A DNA stretch of 64,000 nt from Arthrobacter celericrescens (GTDB lineage: Bacteria > Actinomycetota > Actinomycetes > Actinomycetales > Micrococcaceae): the NCBI RefSeq assembly GCF_003614925.1, contig NZ_QYLP01000036.1, forward strand, positions 1 through 64,000, given 5' to 3'. Positions within the stretch are counted from its first letter, which is position 1. The number at the start of each line of letters is the position of its first letter. Under the pieces are notes generated by a model that was not told the origin of the DNA, did not search any database, and saw nothing but the letters and a program-made list of their open reading frames with translations. Position numbers and translations under genes: made by a program. Below, piece by piece: positions 8,324 to 17,343 of this stretch.

Positions 8324-9796
8324 GCGGGGGGAATCGCTGAAGCGTTCCATGTCCCGGTTCAGCCCCTCATAGACTGCGGGCCGCCGGGACTTCAGCCACG
8401 CCGCCGTGGCCACGCCGGCGACCACCGCAAGCAGCAGCAGCCACGGCAGGGCGCCGATCACGGGGTTGTCCGAACCGGCCAGAGCCGGGAAGTTCGAGAC
8501 CGCCAGCCCGACGATCAATGCCAAGCCCAGGGCTCCGAGCCCGGGAGCGACGAGCGTCCGCCAGAGCCGCGGGTCCCGCTGGCGCCGGAAATGCACGACG
8601 ACGGCCACCGCGGCCAGGAGCTGCAGGCTCAGGATGCCGAGGGTTCCGAAGCCCGTCATGGACGCCGTGAGTGCCGTGATCGGGTCGAGCCCGGCGATCC
8701 AGAAGACGAAGGCGATGCCCGTGCCGAAGGCCAGCTGGGCGATGCTGGCGTTCTGCGGGGCGCCACTGCCGGGGCGGGTCCGGCCGAGTGCGCGCGGCAA
8801 GACGCCGACGCGTCCGAAGGCGTAGATGTACCGGGATGCGGAGTTGTGCAGCGCCAGCAGTGCCGCGAAAAGCGAGACAAGCAGCAGCACCATCATGGCC
8901 TTGGTGAGGAAGTCGCCCAGGTACTCGGTGGAAATCGCGAAGACGAGGTCCCCGGTGGCCAGATGTTCCACGGCCGTGCCCTGCGCCTGTTCGACGCCGA
9001 GGGCGCTCACGATCGCCCAGCTGGTGAAGGCCGCGAAGGCGCCGATGAAGAGGATGGACAGGTAGGTGGCCTTCGGGATGGTGCGGCGCGGATCCTTCGC
9101 CTCTTCGCCGAACAGACCGGTGGCTTCGAAGCCCACAAAGCAGTTGGCGGCGAACAGCAGGCCGAGGCCGAGCGAACCGGAGAACACGAACTCGGGCGAG
9201 AACGCCGCGGGCACGAAACCGTGGCGGAACAGGATCGAGAAATCCAGGACCAGCAGGATCGACACTTCCAGCACCAGGCAGACCCCCAGGACCTTGGCGC
9301 TGACATCGATGCCGCGGCGGCTGAGCAGGAAGACGGCGGCAACCGAGACCAGGCTCCAGACGAACCAGGGAAGGTCCAGTCCGGTGAGGTCCTTGACCAC
9401 CGTCGCGGTGAAGAAGCCGGAGGTCCCGATGGCCCCGGCGACGAAGCAGTTGTAGCCCAGCATGGCAATGAAGCCGGCGGCGAGGCCGAACGGCCGGCCC
9501 ATGCCGCGTACCACGAAGGCGTAGAAGCCGCCGGCGCTGACCAGGGTGCGGGCCATCTGCGCGTACCCCACAGCGAAGAGCAGCAGGATGGCGGTGGCAA
9601 TGAGGAACGAACCAGGCATGCCGCCGCCGTTGCCGACGGCGATGCCGATGGTTGCGATCACGATGATGCCGGTCAGCGGGGCGACGGCGGCGAGGACGAG
9701 GAACACGATGCCGCCGACGCCGAGCGCATCGCGCCGCAGATCCTGCCGCGGCGCCGTCACGGTGGGCTGCCCAAGGGACTGTGGTGAAGGTTTCAT
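8321..9796 (-). CDS. APC-family amino acid permease
   Basis: A 491-residue integral membrane transporter with about 12 hydrophobic segments. The first helix GGIVFLVLAAVAPLTGIIVI is typical of the amino acid-polyamine-organocation superfamily, and there is a conserved NCFVGFEATGLFGEEAKDP segment in helix 6 and its following loop. It would import an amino acid or amine by proton or exchange coupling at the cytoplasmic membrane. The substrate is not identifiable. The gene is divergent from the ParA-like ATPase gene and convergent with the MBL hydrolase. Confidence 0.88.
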   Translation of the reverse strand: MKPSPQSLGQPTVTAPRQDLRRDALGVGGIVFLVLAAVAPLTGIIVIATIGIAVGNGGGMPGSFLIATAILLLFAVGYAQMARTLVSAGGFYAFVVRGMGRPFGLAAGFIAMLGYNCFVAGAIGTSGFFTATVVKDLTGLDLPWFVWSLVSVAAVFLLSRRGIDVSAKVLGVCLVLEVSILLVLDFSILFRHGFVPAAFSPEFVFSGSLGLGLLFAANCFVGFEATGLFGEEAKDPRRTIPKATYLSILFIGAFAAFTSWAIVSALGVEQAQGTAVEHLATGDLVFAISTEYLGDFLTKAMMVLLLVSLFAALLALHNSASRYIYAFGRVGVLPRALGRTRPGSGAPQNASIAQLAFGTGIAFVFWIAGLDPITALTASMTGFGTLGILSLQLLAAVAVVVHFRRQRDPRLWRTLVAPGLGALGLALIVGLAVSNFPALAGSDNPVIGALPWLLLLAVVAGVATAAWLKSRRPAVYEGLNRDMERFSDSPR

Positions 9797-9992
9797 GCAG
9801 GGAGTATGGTCCGCCGGAGCAGGCCGCGACTTGTTCCTGCGTGTGTTCGCTTTGTCACACAGCGCAGGGTGGAACGGGCACCGGAGGCGGCTTTGACCTG
9901 CAGCGGTGTCGGCTGGCCCTTAGACTTGGCGTTTGATGCATTTCAATCGAGCTCCGCAGCGTGCGCCGTTGCGGGTCCGGGGGGACGACACC

Positions 9993-11285
9993 ATGGCGGA
10001 TTCCGTGCAGAACGACAACGACCCAGCCACTGCTACCGAAGGGCAGCCAGAGTTCCGCAGCCGCCGCGACCGCCGGCGTGCCCAGGACGATGCCCGGACA
10101 GGAACCATGCCCATCGTCTCCGCAAACCCGCCGGACCAGGGATCCGCCTCGGGCGGCCTCATCCAGAGCAGTTCCTGGGCCGCGGCGGCCGCCGCAGCCG
10201 ACGCCTCGGACACGGAAAGCGGCCCGGAAAACGGCCCCGAAACAGGCCCCGAGACACGGGCAGCGGAGACTCCCGCCGTCGTCGACGATCGGCGCACGGA
10301 ATCCGGCACGGAAGAGGACCGATCAACGGAACGAACGGCCCTGCGTTCGGCGCCGATGCCCGACTTCATCAGTTCCCCGGGTTCATTCGTGAAGGAGCAG
10401 AAGCCTCGGCCCGTCGGCGGGTTCCGCGGGGCGATCTACCGGCTCACCGGCGGCGCCTGGAACCTCGGCCCCAGCGCCAAGCAGCGCCAGGAAGACGAAC
10501 TGGCCCGGCGGATCTCCCGGCAGCTGCAGGGCAGCTTCAATACCGCGATCCTGAGCCTCAAGGGCGGCATCGGCAAGACCTCCACCACGGTGGGTGTGGG
10601 CCTGACCTTGGCCGAGTACCGCGGCGACCCGCCGTGTGCCATCGACGCCAACCCGGACTCCGGCGACCTTGTGGAGCGGGCGCTCGGCGAGGGCATCTAC
10701 CAGCGCTCCACCCCGCGCACCATCACCGACCTGCTGGGCAACCTGGAGAGCATCGATTCGCTGACCGGGCTCTCCCGCTACATGCACCACGCCGGACGCC
10801 TGCACCTGATCGCGGGGGAGCAGGACCCGGAGGTGTCGGACTCCCTGACGGCGGCGGAGTACCTGAAGATCCGCCAGCTGATTTCCAGCTACTACTCCGT
10901 GGCCCTGACGGACTGCGGCACCGGCGTCACCCACAACGCCATGAAGGGCATCCTGCAGTCCGCGGACAACCTCATCATCGCCGCCGGGTATGCGGTGAGC
11001 GGCGCCAAACGGGCCCGCAGCACCCTACACTGGCTCGCCAGCCACGGCTACGAGGAGCTGGCACGCAACGCGATCGTGGTCATCACGGACAAGGACGAGG
11101 TGTCCTCCCGCGTGGACAAGAGCGCCATCGAGGAACACCTCTCCGGGATCTGCCGCCAGCTGATTGCCGTGCCGCACGACAGGGGAGTGGCCGACGGCGA
11201 CCTCGTCACCCTGGACGTGTTGCGGCCTGAGACGCGCCGCGCCTACAAGGAGATCGCCGCCGCGATCGTCGACGGCTATGTTTAG
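9993..11285 (+). CDS. ParA/MinD-family P-loop ATPase
   Basis: A 430-residue cytosolic ATPase. Residues 1-130 are Glu/Thr/Ala-rich and probably disordered. A SIMIBI-class domain follows with a deviant Walker A LKGGIGKTSTT (GGIGKT), a switch-like ALTDCGTGVTHNAM and the later IVVITDKDE. The ATG at 9993 follows a G-rich stretch; TTG/ATG starts at 9933-9936 would add 20 residues. The family is often seen with type VII secretion or surface machineries, but none is present here, and there is no ParB gene next to it. The diguanylate cyclase gene follows after 20 bases, so co-transcription is likely. Confidence 0.82.
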   Translation: MADSVQNDNDPATATEGQPEFRSRRDRRRAQDDARTGTMPIVSANPPDQGSASGGLIQSSSWAAAAAAADASDTESGPENGPETGPETRAAETPAVVDDRRTESGTEEDRSTERTALRSAPMPDFISSPGSFVKEQKPRPVGGFRGAIYRLTGGAWNLGPSAKQRQEDELARRISRQLQGSFNTAILSLKGGIGKTSTTVGVGLTLAEYRGDPPCAIDANPDSGDLVERALGEGIYQRSTPRTITDLLGNLESIDSLTGLSRYMHHAGRLHLIAGEQDPEVSDSLTAAEYLKIRQLISSYYSVALTDCGTGVTHNAMKGILQSADNLIIAAGYAVSGAKRARSTLHWLASHGYEELARNAIVVITDKDEVSSRVDKSAIEEHLSGICRQLIAVPHDRGVADGDLVTLDVLRPETRRAYKEIAAAIVDGYV

Positions 11286-11305
11286 CCGACGATGACAGGC
11301 AAGAC

Positions 11306-12451
11306 ATGGTGCTCGATACCGTGACCCTGAGGGTGGCCCTTGGCGTGGTCACCCTCACCCTGTTCGTGCTGTTCTATTCGTCGTTCCGCCGCACGCGCTC
11401 GCGCTACAGCGGCTGGTGGTCAGTGGCGCTCCTGTTCTTCCTCACGGGCAACCTGGCCCTGCTGCTGAACGGCACGCCGCACCAGGCCTGGGCCAACCCC
11501 GCAGGGAACGTGCTCCTGGTGACCGGGGCCTTCAGCGTCTGGGCGGGCTCCCGTTCCCTGCGCTTGCTGGGCACGCCCCGCTGGCTGTTCGCCGCCGGGC
11601 CTGCGTTCACCGCCGTGGCATCTTTGCTTGACAGCCCGGGCTCGGACACCTGGTCCGGCGGGCTGGCCTACCTCGGCATGATGACGGTGGGGATTGCGCT
11701 TGCATCGCGTGAGCTGTGGCTCCTGAAGCCGGGAGCGTCCCAGGTCCACAGGACCATCGCAGTGGCCGCGGGATTCATGGCCGCCTACTACTGCTGCCGC
11801 TGGGTGGTGTACCTCGTGGACGGACCGCTCGGGCCGGTGTTCCGGACGTACTTCAACCCCGCCATGACCAGCCTCATCACGCTGGTGCTGCTGGTCTCCG
11901 TCTCGTACAGCATGACCGCCTTGAGCAACGAACAGCTCATCAACGGCCTCAGCGAACGCGCCACGCGGGACGGCCTGACCGGCCTCCTCAACCGCTCCGC
12001 CTTCATGGAACTCGCCTCCGAGGAAGTTCGGCGAGTCCACGCCAAGGGCTCCGTGGCCGCCTTGATCCTGGCGGACCTTGACCATTTCAAGACCCTCAAC
12101 GACGTCCACGGCCACAGTGCCGGCGACGCCGCGATCAAAGCCTTCGCCTCGGCGTGCCTGGCCTCCGTCCGCTCCACGGATTTCGTGGCGCGGTACGGCG
12201 GCGAGGAGTTCGTCATCCTCCTGCCGGGGGCCAACCTCGAGAGCGCGAAGACCATCGCCGCCGCAATCAGCCGCAGGCTCACGGACACGAAAGCCGAACC
12301 CGTGCTGCCGACCGTGAGCTACGGCGTCGCCCTCAGCACCGGCTCCGAAGCGGACCTCGCCGGCATGATCTCCGAGGCCGACGCGGCGCTCTACAAGGCC
12401 AAAGCACAGGGCCGGAACCGCGTGGTCTGCGCAGGGTCGCCAAGCCAATGA
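11306..12451 (+). CDS. membrane-bound diguanylate cyclase (GGDEF)
   Basis: A 381-residue protein that would make cyclic di-GMP from GTP. Residues 1-205 contain about six hydrophobic segments, an uncharacterised membrane sensor. The GGDEF domain runs from RDGLTGLLNR (221-230) to the end. The active-site motif is GGEEF at 298-302, preceded by an intact inhibitory I-site R289-STD292 five residues upstream, so product feedback is likely. ADLDHFKTLND is the metal and nucleotide site. The gene overlaps the MFS gene by 4 bases (ATGA), which suggests they are translated together. Confidence 0.93.
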   Translation: MVLDTVTLRVALGVVTLTLFVLFYSSFRRTRSRYSGWWSVALLFFLTGNLALLLNGTPHQAWANPAGNVLLVTGAFSVWAGSRSLRLLGTPRWLFAAGPAFTAVASLLDSPGSDTWSGGLAYLGMMTVGIALASRELWLLKPGASQVHRTIAVAAGFMAAYYCCRWVVYLVDGPLGPVFRTYFNPAMTSLITLVLLVSVSYSMTALSNEQLINGLSERATRDGLTGLLNRSAFMELASEEVRRVHAKGSVAALILADLDHFKTLNDVHGHSAGDAAIKAFASACLASVRSTDFVARYGGEEFVILLPGANLESAKTIAAAISRRLTDTKAEPVLPTVSYGVALSTGSEADLAGMISEADAALYKAKAQGRNRVVCAGSPSQ

Positions 12452-13668
12452 GCACCACCAAGGCCTCCACAACCTTTTCGCTCCGCAGTATTGCCCTCCC
12501 CGCGTTCGGGCCCACGGTGCTGTTCTGCCTCGGCGAAGGCGCGGTGCTGCCGGTGGTCGCATTGTCCGCCCGGGACCTGGGCGCCTCCGCCGCCCTGTCG
12601 GCCCTGCTGGTCACGCTCATCGGTGTGGGGTCCTGGCTGTTCAACATCCCGGCGTCGCTCATCACCATCCGCTTCGGGGAGCGCTGGGCCATCACCGGCG
12701 CGGGCTCGATCGGTGCGCTGGCGCTGGTGGCGGCAGCCCTCGCTCCGCAGTTGCAGCAGGGGCTGTGGCTGCTCGCGGTGGCGATGACCGTCGTCGGAAT
12801 GGCCACGAGCGTCTTCAACCTTGCCCGGCAGAAGTACCTCACCGAAGCCGTGCCGGTGGAATTCCGTGCCCGCGCGCTCTCCACGCTGGGCGGCAGCACC
12901 CGGATCGGGGTGTTCATCGGCCCCTTCGTGGGTGCGGCAGCCATGCAGTTCATCGGCATCTCCGGCGCGTTCTGGGTGGGGGCCGTGGCCATGGCGGCTG
13001 CCGCGGGCCTTTCCCTCACTATCCCGGACCTCGTGGCGAAGGGGCCCGGAACGCCGGACGCCGCCGCGGGCCCGGAGCCGACCCTGCGGAACGTCGCGTC
13101 CGCCCATGCAATGGTGCTGTTCGCGGTGGGCTGCGGCGTGCTGCTGCTGGCGGCACTGCGTGCTTCGCGGCAGGTGGTCATCCCGCTCTGGGCGGACCAC
13201 CTGGGCCTGGATGCCACCCACGCCTCACTGATCTACGGCGTTTCCGGCGCGATCGACATGCTGGTCTTCTACCCGGCAGGCAAGCTCATGGACCGCAAGG
13301 GCCGCTTGTGGGTGGCCCTGCCATCCACGGTGATCATGGGCGTGTCACTGTTCCTGATCCCGCTGTCCGGAGGATTCGTGGGCCTGGGCTTTGCGGCCAT
13401 GCTGATCGGCTTCGGCAACGGCATCAGCTCCGGGCTGGTCATGACCCTGGGTGCCGATTTCTCGCCGGAACGCGGCCGGGGCCAGTTCCTGGGCCTGTGG
13501 CGGTTCATCGCCGACGCCGGCAGCACCGGCGGGCCGATGCTGCTCTCCGCGATGACGGCGGCCGTGTCCCTGGCCGCCGGGATCTGGTCGTGCGGGGTAC
13601 TCGGCCTGGCGGCTGTGGCGGTGTTCGCCGTCGCGCTTCCGAAGCTGAAGCACCGCCGGAACTACTAG
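12448..13668 (+). CDS. MFS transporter
   Basis: A 406-residue major facilitator with 12 predicted helices in two halves. The ATG at 12448 overlaps the stop of the diguanylate cyclase gene; the open frame extends further upstream but only within that gene. The loop between helices 2 and 3 (RFGERWAITG) and the cognate loop in the second half (AGKLMDRKGRLW) fit the MFS signature G-x-x-x-D/E-R-x-G-R-R. Drug or metabolite export is the usual role of such single-gene members, but no substrate can be named. It is the last gene of a three-gene run beginning at the ParA-like ATPase. Confidence 0.85.
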   Translation: MSTTKASTTFSLRSIALPAFGPTVLFCLGEGAVLPVVALSARDLGASAALSALLVTLIGVGSWLFNIPASLITIRFGERWAITGAGSIGALALVAAALAPQLQQGLWLLAVAMTVVGMATSVFNLARQKYLTEAVPVEFRARALSTLGGSTRIGVFIGPFVGAAAMQFIGISGAFWVGAVAMAAAAGLSLTIPDLVAKGPGTPDAAAGPEPTLRNVASAHAMVLFAVGCGVLLLAALRASRQVVIPLWADHLGLDATHASLIYGVSGAIDMLVFYPAGKLMDRKGRLWVALPSTVIMGVSLFLIPLSGGFVGLGFAAMLIGFGNGISSGLVMTLGADFSPERGRGQFLGLWRFIADAGSTGGPMLLSAMTAAVSLAAGIWSCGVLGLAAVAVFAVALPKLKHRRNY

Positions 13669-13674
13669 CTTCCC

Positions 13675-13756
13675 GGTGGACATGTCCGTCCGCAGCGGCG
13701 GGCAATGGACATGACAGGGATATGCGCATTGTTGGCGTCGCGAGGTGGACATGTGC
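13675..13756. repeat. three GGACATG boxes between convergent genes
   Basis: The 123-base gap holds GGTGGACATGTCC (13675-13687), TGGACATG (13706-13713) and GGTGGACATGTGC (13744-13756). The first contains the palindrome GGACATGTCC. The gap separates convergent stops, so a promoter role is unlikely. It looks like a degenerate dispersed repeat. Confidence 0.5.
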
Positions 13757-13791
13757 GGTGGGAGCCGGGCCACCGGCCGAACTACGAGGAG

Positions 13792-14790
13792 TCAGCGGCG
13801 CCGACGCGCGGCGTGGCCGAACAGCCAGGTGGCGGCCACGGTCCCCAGATACCCTGTGATCACGATCAGCGAGACGCCGGCCCAGAAGTAGTCGGTGGTG
13901 CTTTCCTCCTGCGCCAGGCCGGGAATTCCCAGCCCGTAGGGCGCGATCCTGGCCAGCGAGTAGACGGCCAAGCCGGCCGATGCCAGCCCGGCCAGCACGG
14001 AAAGGGATAGCCACAGCCGCGAGGACGCCCAGTGTTCGGCGTGCCCTCCCCACACGTTCCAGCGGTTGCCGGTGCGCATCACCAGCCAGCCCGCCGGCAG
14101 CATCACGGCGCCGGTCACGAGGAAGGCAGCGACGACGTCGGCCGGCCGGTGCCACTGGTTGACCAGGGTGGAGACCCCGGCCGCCACGGCGAAGGTGCCG
14201 CCCAGGAATCCGGCCAGCGGACGCCAGCGCGGCGACACCACCAGGAAGACGGCCGCCGCGGCCGATGCCGCCAGAGTCGTATGCCCAGAGGGCAGGGAGT
14301 TCAGCCCGAGGGTCTGGACCCCCGTGAACGGCCGGTCCGGGAACGAGTCCTTCAACAGCTGGGTGGCGAGGTTCGCGACGGCGCAGGCCGCCACCGCGAT
14401 TCCCGCCGCCTTCCAGCGCCGCCTGGCCAGCGTGACGAACAGGACCACGACGGCGGCGATCGCCAGGGAGATGCCCGGCAACAGGTCCAGGAAACGCGTG
14501 GTGGCCCTGCCGGCGGGTCCGTGGAGTTCCCCGGCCTCGACGAGGGCGGATTCGTCGATGTACTGGCCGGTGGTGGTCTGGACGAAGAAGTAGTAGCTCG
14601 CCGCGAATCCGGCGGCGCAGGCCAAAGTGGCGAGGGCGAAGAGCAGGCCGCTGCCCTTGGCCGCCGGACGCCTGCCGTTGTTTCCGCTGCTTTCCGCCGG
14701 ACGGCCGCTGTCGCGCCGCCAGTCGGTTTCCCCCTGTCCTCCGGCTTCCTGTCGAGCGTGCCGGAGGTCGCTGTCCCTTCGAAAGATCAT
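13792..14790 (-). CDS. PAP2-family membrane phosphatase
   Basis: A 332-residue integral membrane protein of the type 2 phosphatidic acid phosphatase family, with about six helices. The catalytic motifs are KDSFPDRP (147-154), LPSGH (167-170) and NQWHRPAD with H214 and D218. The usual Arg of motif 3 (S-R-x5-H) is replaced by Thr (ST at 207-208), which is worth noting. Substrates in the family include undecaprenyl or lipid phosphates. The start at 14790 (MIFRRDSD) is uncertain; an upstream frame reaches 14925 but would run into the fructoside promoter. The N-terminal 45 residues are basic and hydrophilic. Confidence 0.82.
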   Translation of the reverse strand: MIFRRDSDLRHARQEAGGQGETDWRRDSGRPAESSGNNGRRPAAKGSGLLFALATLACAAGFAASYYFFVQTTTGQYIDESALVEAGELHGPAGRATTRFLDLLPGISLAIAAVVVLFVTLARRRWKAAGIAVAACAVANLATQLLKDSFPDRPFTGVQTLGLNSLPSGHTTLAASAAAAVFLVVSPRWRPLAGFLGGTFAVAAGVSTLVNQWHRPADVVAAFLVTGAVMLPAGWLVMRTGNRWNVWGGHAEHWASSRLWLSLSVLAGLASAGLAVYSLARIAPYGLGIPGLAQEESTTDYFWAGVSLIVITGYLGTVAATWLFGHAARRRR

Positions 14791-14886
14791 CCCTTTCAGG
14801 GTGCCACACCGGGCCCTGCAGGACACATCGAGTTCCCTGGGCGGGAGCTGGGTGGCGGTGAGGAAGAGGCAATCAGCATGTGACTC

Positions 14887-14900
14887 TTGACACGTGTTAG
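14887..14900. promoter_or_regulatory. LacI-type operator O1, fructoside operon
   Basis: TTGACACGTGTTAG matches the perfect palindrome at 14919 in 12 of 14 positions and overlaps the -35 box. Its centre is 32 bases from that of O2, about three helical turns, which would place two repressor dimers on one DNA face. Confidence 0.65.
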
Positions 14901-14916
14901 GTCGAGGATTTACAGT
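14887..14916 (+). promoter_or_regulatory. promoter of the fructoside operon
   Basis: TTGACA (14887-14892) is followed after 18 bases by TACAGT (14911-14916), a good -35 and fair -10 pair. The -35 is embedded in the first LacI-type operator. A strong GGGAGGA ribosome site lies just before the start at 14946. Confidence 0.6.
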
Positions 14917-14918
14917 TC

Positions 14919-14932
14919 CTAACACGTGTTAG
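14919..14932. promoter_or_regulatory. LacI-type operator O2, fructoside operon
   Basis: CTAACACGTGTTAG is a perfect 14-bp palindrome just downstream of the -10 box, where bound repressor would block initiation. A close relative lies in front of the lacI-type gene ending at 19718, which is the likely source of the repressor. Confidence 0.75.
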
Positions 14933-14945
14933 GGAGGAATTAGAC

Positions 14946-16364
14946 ATGCCAGGAAGCAACGGGAAGCTGCGTGAAATCTCACGCAGGACTGCCCTTGGCG
15001 CCTTGGGCGTGGGAATTGTCGGGACAACCGTGGCGTCGTGGCCGCGGCTGACCGGAACCGACATCCCGGGCCGTGGCGACAACAGCCTCAGCATCGCCAT
15101 CATGGGTACCGCCGCGGATGCCGCTGCCCGCCAGAAGGTGGTCGACGCATTCGCCAAGGTCCACCCGGACATCAAGGTGAAGGTCCAGGCCATCCAGGCC
15201 GTGGACTGGAAGGACTTCTTCACCAAGATCCTCACGATGGTGGCCGCCGGGACCCCGCCGGACGTGGTGTACGTGGCCACGGAAGGCGCCCAGCTGTTCG
15301 CCGAGAAGCTGGCCCACCCGCTGGACGAGTACCTGCGCCGGGACGCGGACCATATGAAGGAGTACTTCGCGGACGTCCACCCCAGCCTGGTGGAAGCCTT
15401 CATGTACAAGGGCAGCCTGTTCCAGCTTCCCATCGACTGGAACGCCGCCAACATGTACTACAACACCAAGGCCCTCCAGCAGGCAGGCCTGGAGCGGCCG
15501 GCGGACGACTGGAACCACCAGGACTTCCGCAGCACCCTGGCCGCCATGCGCAAGGCGCGGCCCTCGGACTTCACCCCGTACTACTGGACCAACCGGCTCT
15601 TCGGCGGCGTGGTGCCGTGGCTCTACGCCAACGACACCAGCTTCCTGAAGGAGACCAAGTCCACCGGCGGCCGGTGGCTGTGGGACAGCTTCTACGCCAA
15701 CGACCCCACCCGCGGCATGCGCTCGGGCGGCTACCAGTGGCTCGAACCCAACGCCGACGATCCCAAGGTCTTCGAATCCTTCGACTTCCTCCGCGGACTG
15801 GTCAAGGACGGCCTGGGCGTCCGCCCCGAAGAAGGCGGCGGCAACTCCCTGGTGGGACTCTTCGCCTCCAACCGGATCGGCACCACGCCGGCCGGCGGCT
15901 ACTGGGTCCAGGGCCTGAGCGAGGCCGGCATGAAGCAGGACGACTACGACGTCCAGTTCTTCCCGAAGTGGCGCACCCAGCGGCACCAGTTCGGCACCGC
16001 CGGCTACGCAATCATGAAGACCGCCAAGGACAAGGACGCCGCCTGGGAATGGGTGAAGTTCAGCTCCAGCCTGGATGCCATGCAGATCGTGTTCCCCACG
16101 CCGAACACCACCCCGGCCCGGCGCTCCATGGTCAACGAGCAGCTCTACGCCGGCAAAGGTCCGCGGCACTGGAAGGTCTTCTACGACACCCTCGACCGGT
16201 TCCCCAGCACCGGTCCCATTCCCGCCCCGCCCCAGCAGGCCGCCGTCGAGACGGCCCTGATGAAGAACGTGTCCCTGGCCGTCAGCGGTGACGAACGCCA
16301 GCTGAAGTCGGCACTCGACTCGCTGCAGAGGGACCTCGAATTTGCCTTGAGGAGGCAGCCATGA
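14946..16364 (+). CDS. sugar ABC transporter substrate-binding protein (family 1)
   Basis: A 472-residue extracellular solute-binding protein for an oligosaccharide or disaccharide importer. The N-terminus carries a twin-arginine type signal (SRRTALGALG, R13-R14) with a hydrophobic stretch but no lipobox Cys, so Tat export is likely. The mature part has the family fold (VVDAFAKVHPDIKVKVQ, AAGTPPDVVYV, LPIDWNAANMYYNTKAL). It overlaps the first permease gene by 4 bases. With GH32 downstream, the ligand is probably sucrose, a fructo-oligosaccharide or levan fragment. Two LacI-type operators lie in its promoter. Confidence 0.9.
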   Translation: MPGSNGKLREISRRTALGALGVGIVGTTVASWPRLTGTDIPGRGDNSLSIAIMGTAADAAARQKVVDAFAKVHPDIKVKVQAIQAVDWKDFFTKILTMVAAGTPPDVVYVATEGAQLFAEKLAHPLDEYLRRDADHMKEYFADVHPSLVEAFMYKGSLFQLPIDWNAANMYYNTKALQQAGLERPADDWNHQDFRSTLAAMRKARPSDFTPYYWTNRLFGGVVPWLYANDTSFLKETKSTGGRWLWDSFYANDPTRGMRSGGYQWLEPNADDPKVFESFDFLRGLVKDGLGVRPEEGGGNSLVGLFASNRIGTTPAGGYWVQGLSEAGMKQDDYDVQFFPKWRTQRHQFGTAGYAIMKTAKDKDAAWEWVKFSSSLDAMQIVFPTPNTTPARRSMVNEQLYAGKGPRHWKVFYDTLDRFPSTGPIPAPPQQAAVETALMKNVSLAVSGDERQLKSALDSLQRDLEFALRRQP

Positions 16365-17335
16365 GCACCGCAAGCGACACGCGCGTGCGCACCAAGGCCG
16401 TGCGCGGAAAGGCACAGCGCGCCAACGGCGCCAATAAGGCGGGCAAGCCCGGCCGCTCCGGCCGCGAACGCCAGCCCTGGCTGCCCTGGGTCTTCCTGGC
16501 CCCGACCATCGTGGGCATGGGCATCTTCACCGTGCTGCCCATCATCGCCTCCGTGGCGCTGGCCTTCTTCCGTTGGGACATCATCTCGGCGCCGAGTTTC
16601 GTGGGCTTCGACAACTTCGCCGAAGTGGTCCAGGACCCCACGGTCCGGGTGTCCTTCCTGAACACCATCCTGTTCGTGGTGGTGGCCGTGGCTCTGCAGC
16701 TGGGACTGGCCCTGGGCCTGGCCATCATGGTCCAGGAGAAGCTTCCGGCCTGGCTGCGGGTTTTCTTCCGCAGCGCTTTCTTCTTCCCGCTGATCCTCTC
16801 CGCCGCCTCGGTGTCGATCTTCATGCGGTATCTCTTCAACGAACAGTTCGGCGTGGTCAACTGGCTGCTGTCCCTCGTGGGCATCCCAGCGGTTCCCTGG
16901 CTGACGACGCCGGGCGGTTCGGCCGCCGTCGTGATCCTGGTGTACGTGTGGCAGAACTTCGGCTTCTCCTTCCTGCTGTTCATCGGCGGGCTGGCCTCGA
17001 TCCCGGTGGAGACCTATGAAGCCGCGTCGCTCGACGGCGCCACCGGCTGGCGCAAGCATATCCACGTGACCCTGCCGCTGCTCAGCCCCACCACCCTGGT
17101 GGCCTCCGTGATGGCGATCATCAACGCCCTCCAGGTCTTCGACCAGCCCTTTGTGCTCACCCGCGGCGGCCCCGGCGACTCCACCCGCACGGCCGTGATG
17201 GTGATCTTCGAGTCCGCATTCCAGCGGCTCGAATTCGGCCAGGCCTCGGCGATCGGCGTGATCCTCACCCTGATCATCATGGCCATCACGGCCGCGCAGT
17301 TCCGGCTCAGCAAACGATTCGTCTTCTACCAGTGA
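16361..17335 (+). CDS. sugar ABC transporter permease (MalF-like)
   Basis: A 324-residue membrane subunit with about six helices. The EAA loop that contacts the ATPase is YEAASLDGATGWRKHIHVTLP. The N-terminal 40 residues are Lys/Arg/Gly-rich and cytosolic. Its start overlaps the binding-protein stop (ATGA). It pairs with the next permease to form the channel. Confidence 0.92.
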   Translation: MSTASDTRVRTKAVRGKAQRANGANKAGKPGRSGRERQPWLPWVFLAPTIVGMGIFTVLPIIASVALAFFRWDIISAPSFVGFDNFAEVVQDPTVRVSFLNTILFVVVAVALQLGLALGLAIMVQEKLPAWLRVFFRSAFFFPLILSAASVSIFMRYLFNEQFGVVNWLLSLVGIPAVPWLTTPGGSAAVVILVYVWQNFGFSFLLFIGGLASIPVETYEAASLDGATGWRKHIHVTLPLLSPTTLVASVMAIINALQVFDQPFVLTRGGPGDSTRTAVMVIFESAFQRLEFGQASAIGVILTLIIMAITAAQFRLSKRFVFYQ

Positions 17336-17343
17336 GGCCCGCC

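Noticed and set aside
9841..9860. GTGTG-N10-CACAC palindrome between the APC permease and ParA-like ATPase genes as a CRP/GlxR site
   Set aside because: The half-site TGTGT and the 8-base spacing do not fit the TGTGA-N6-TCACA consensus, so I do not call it.
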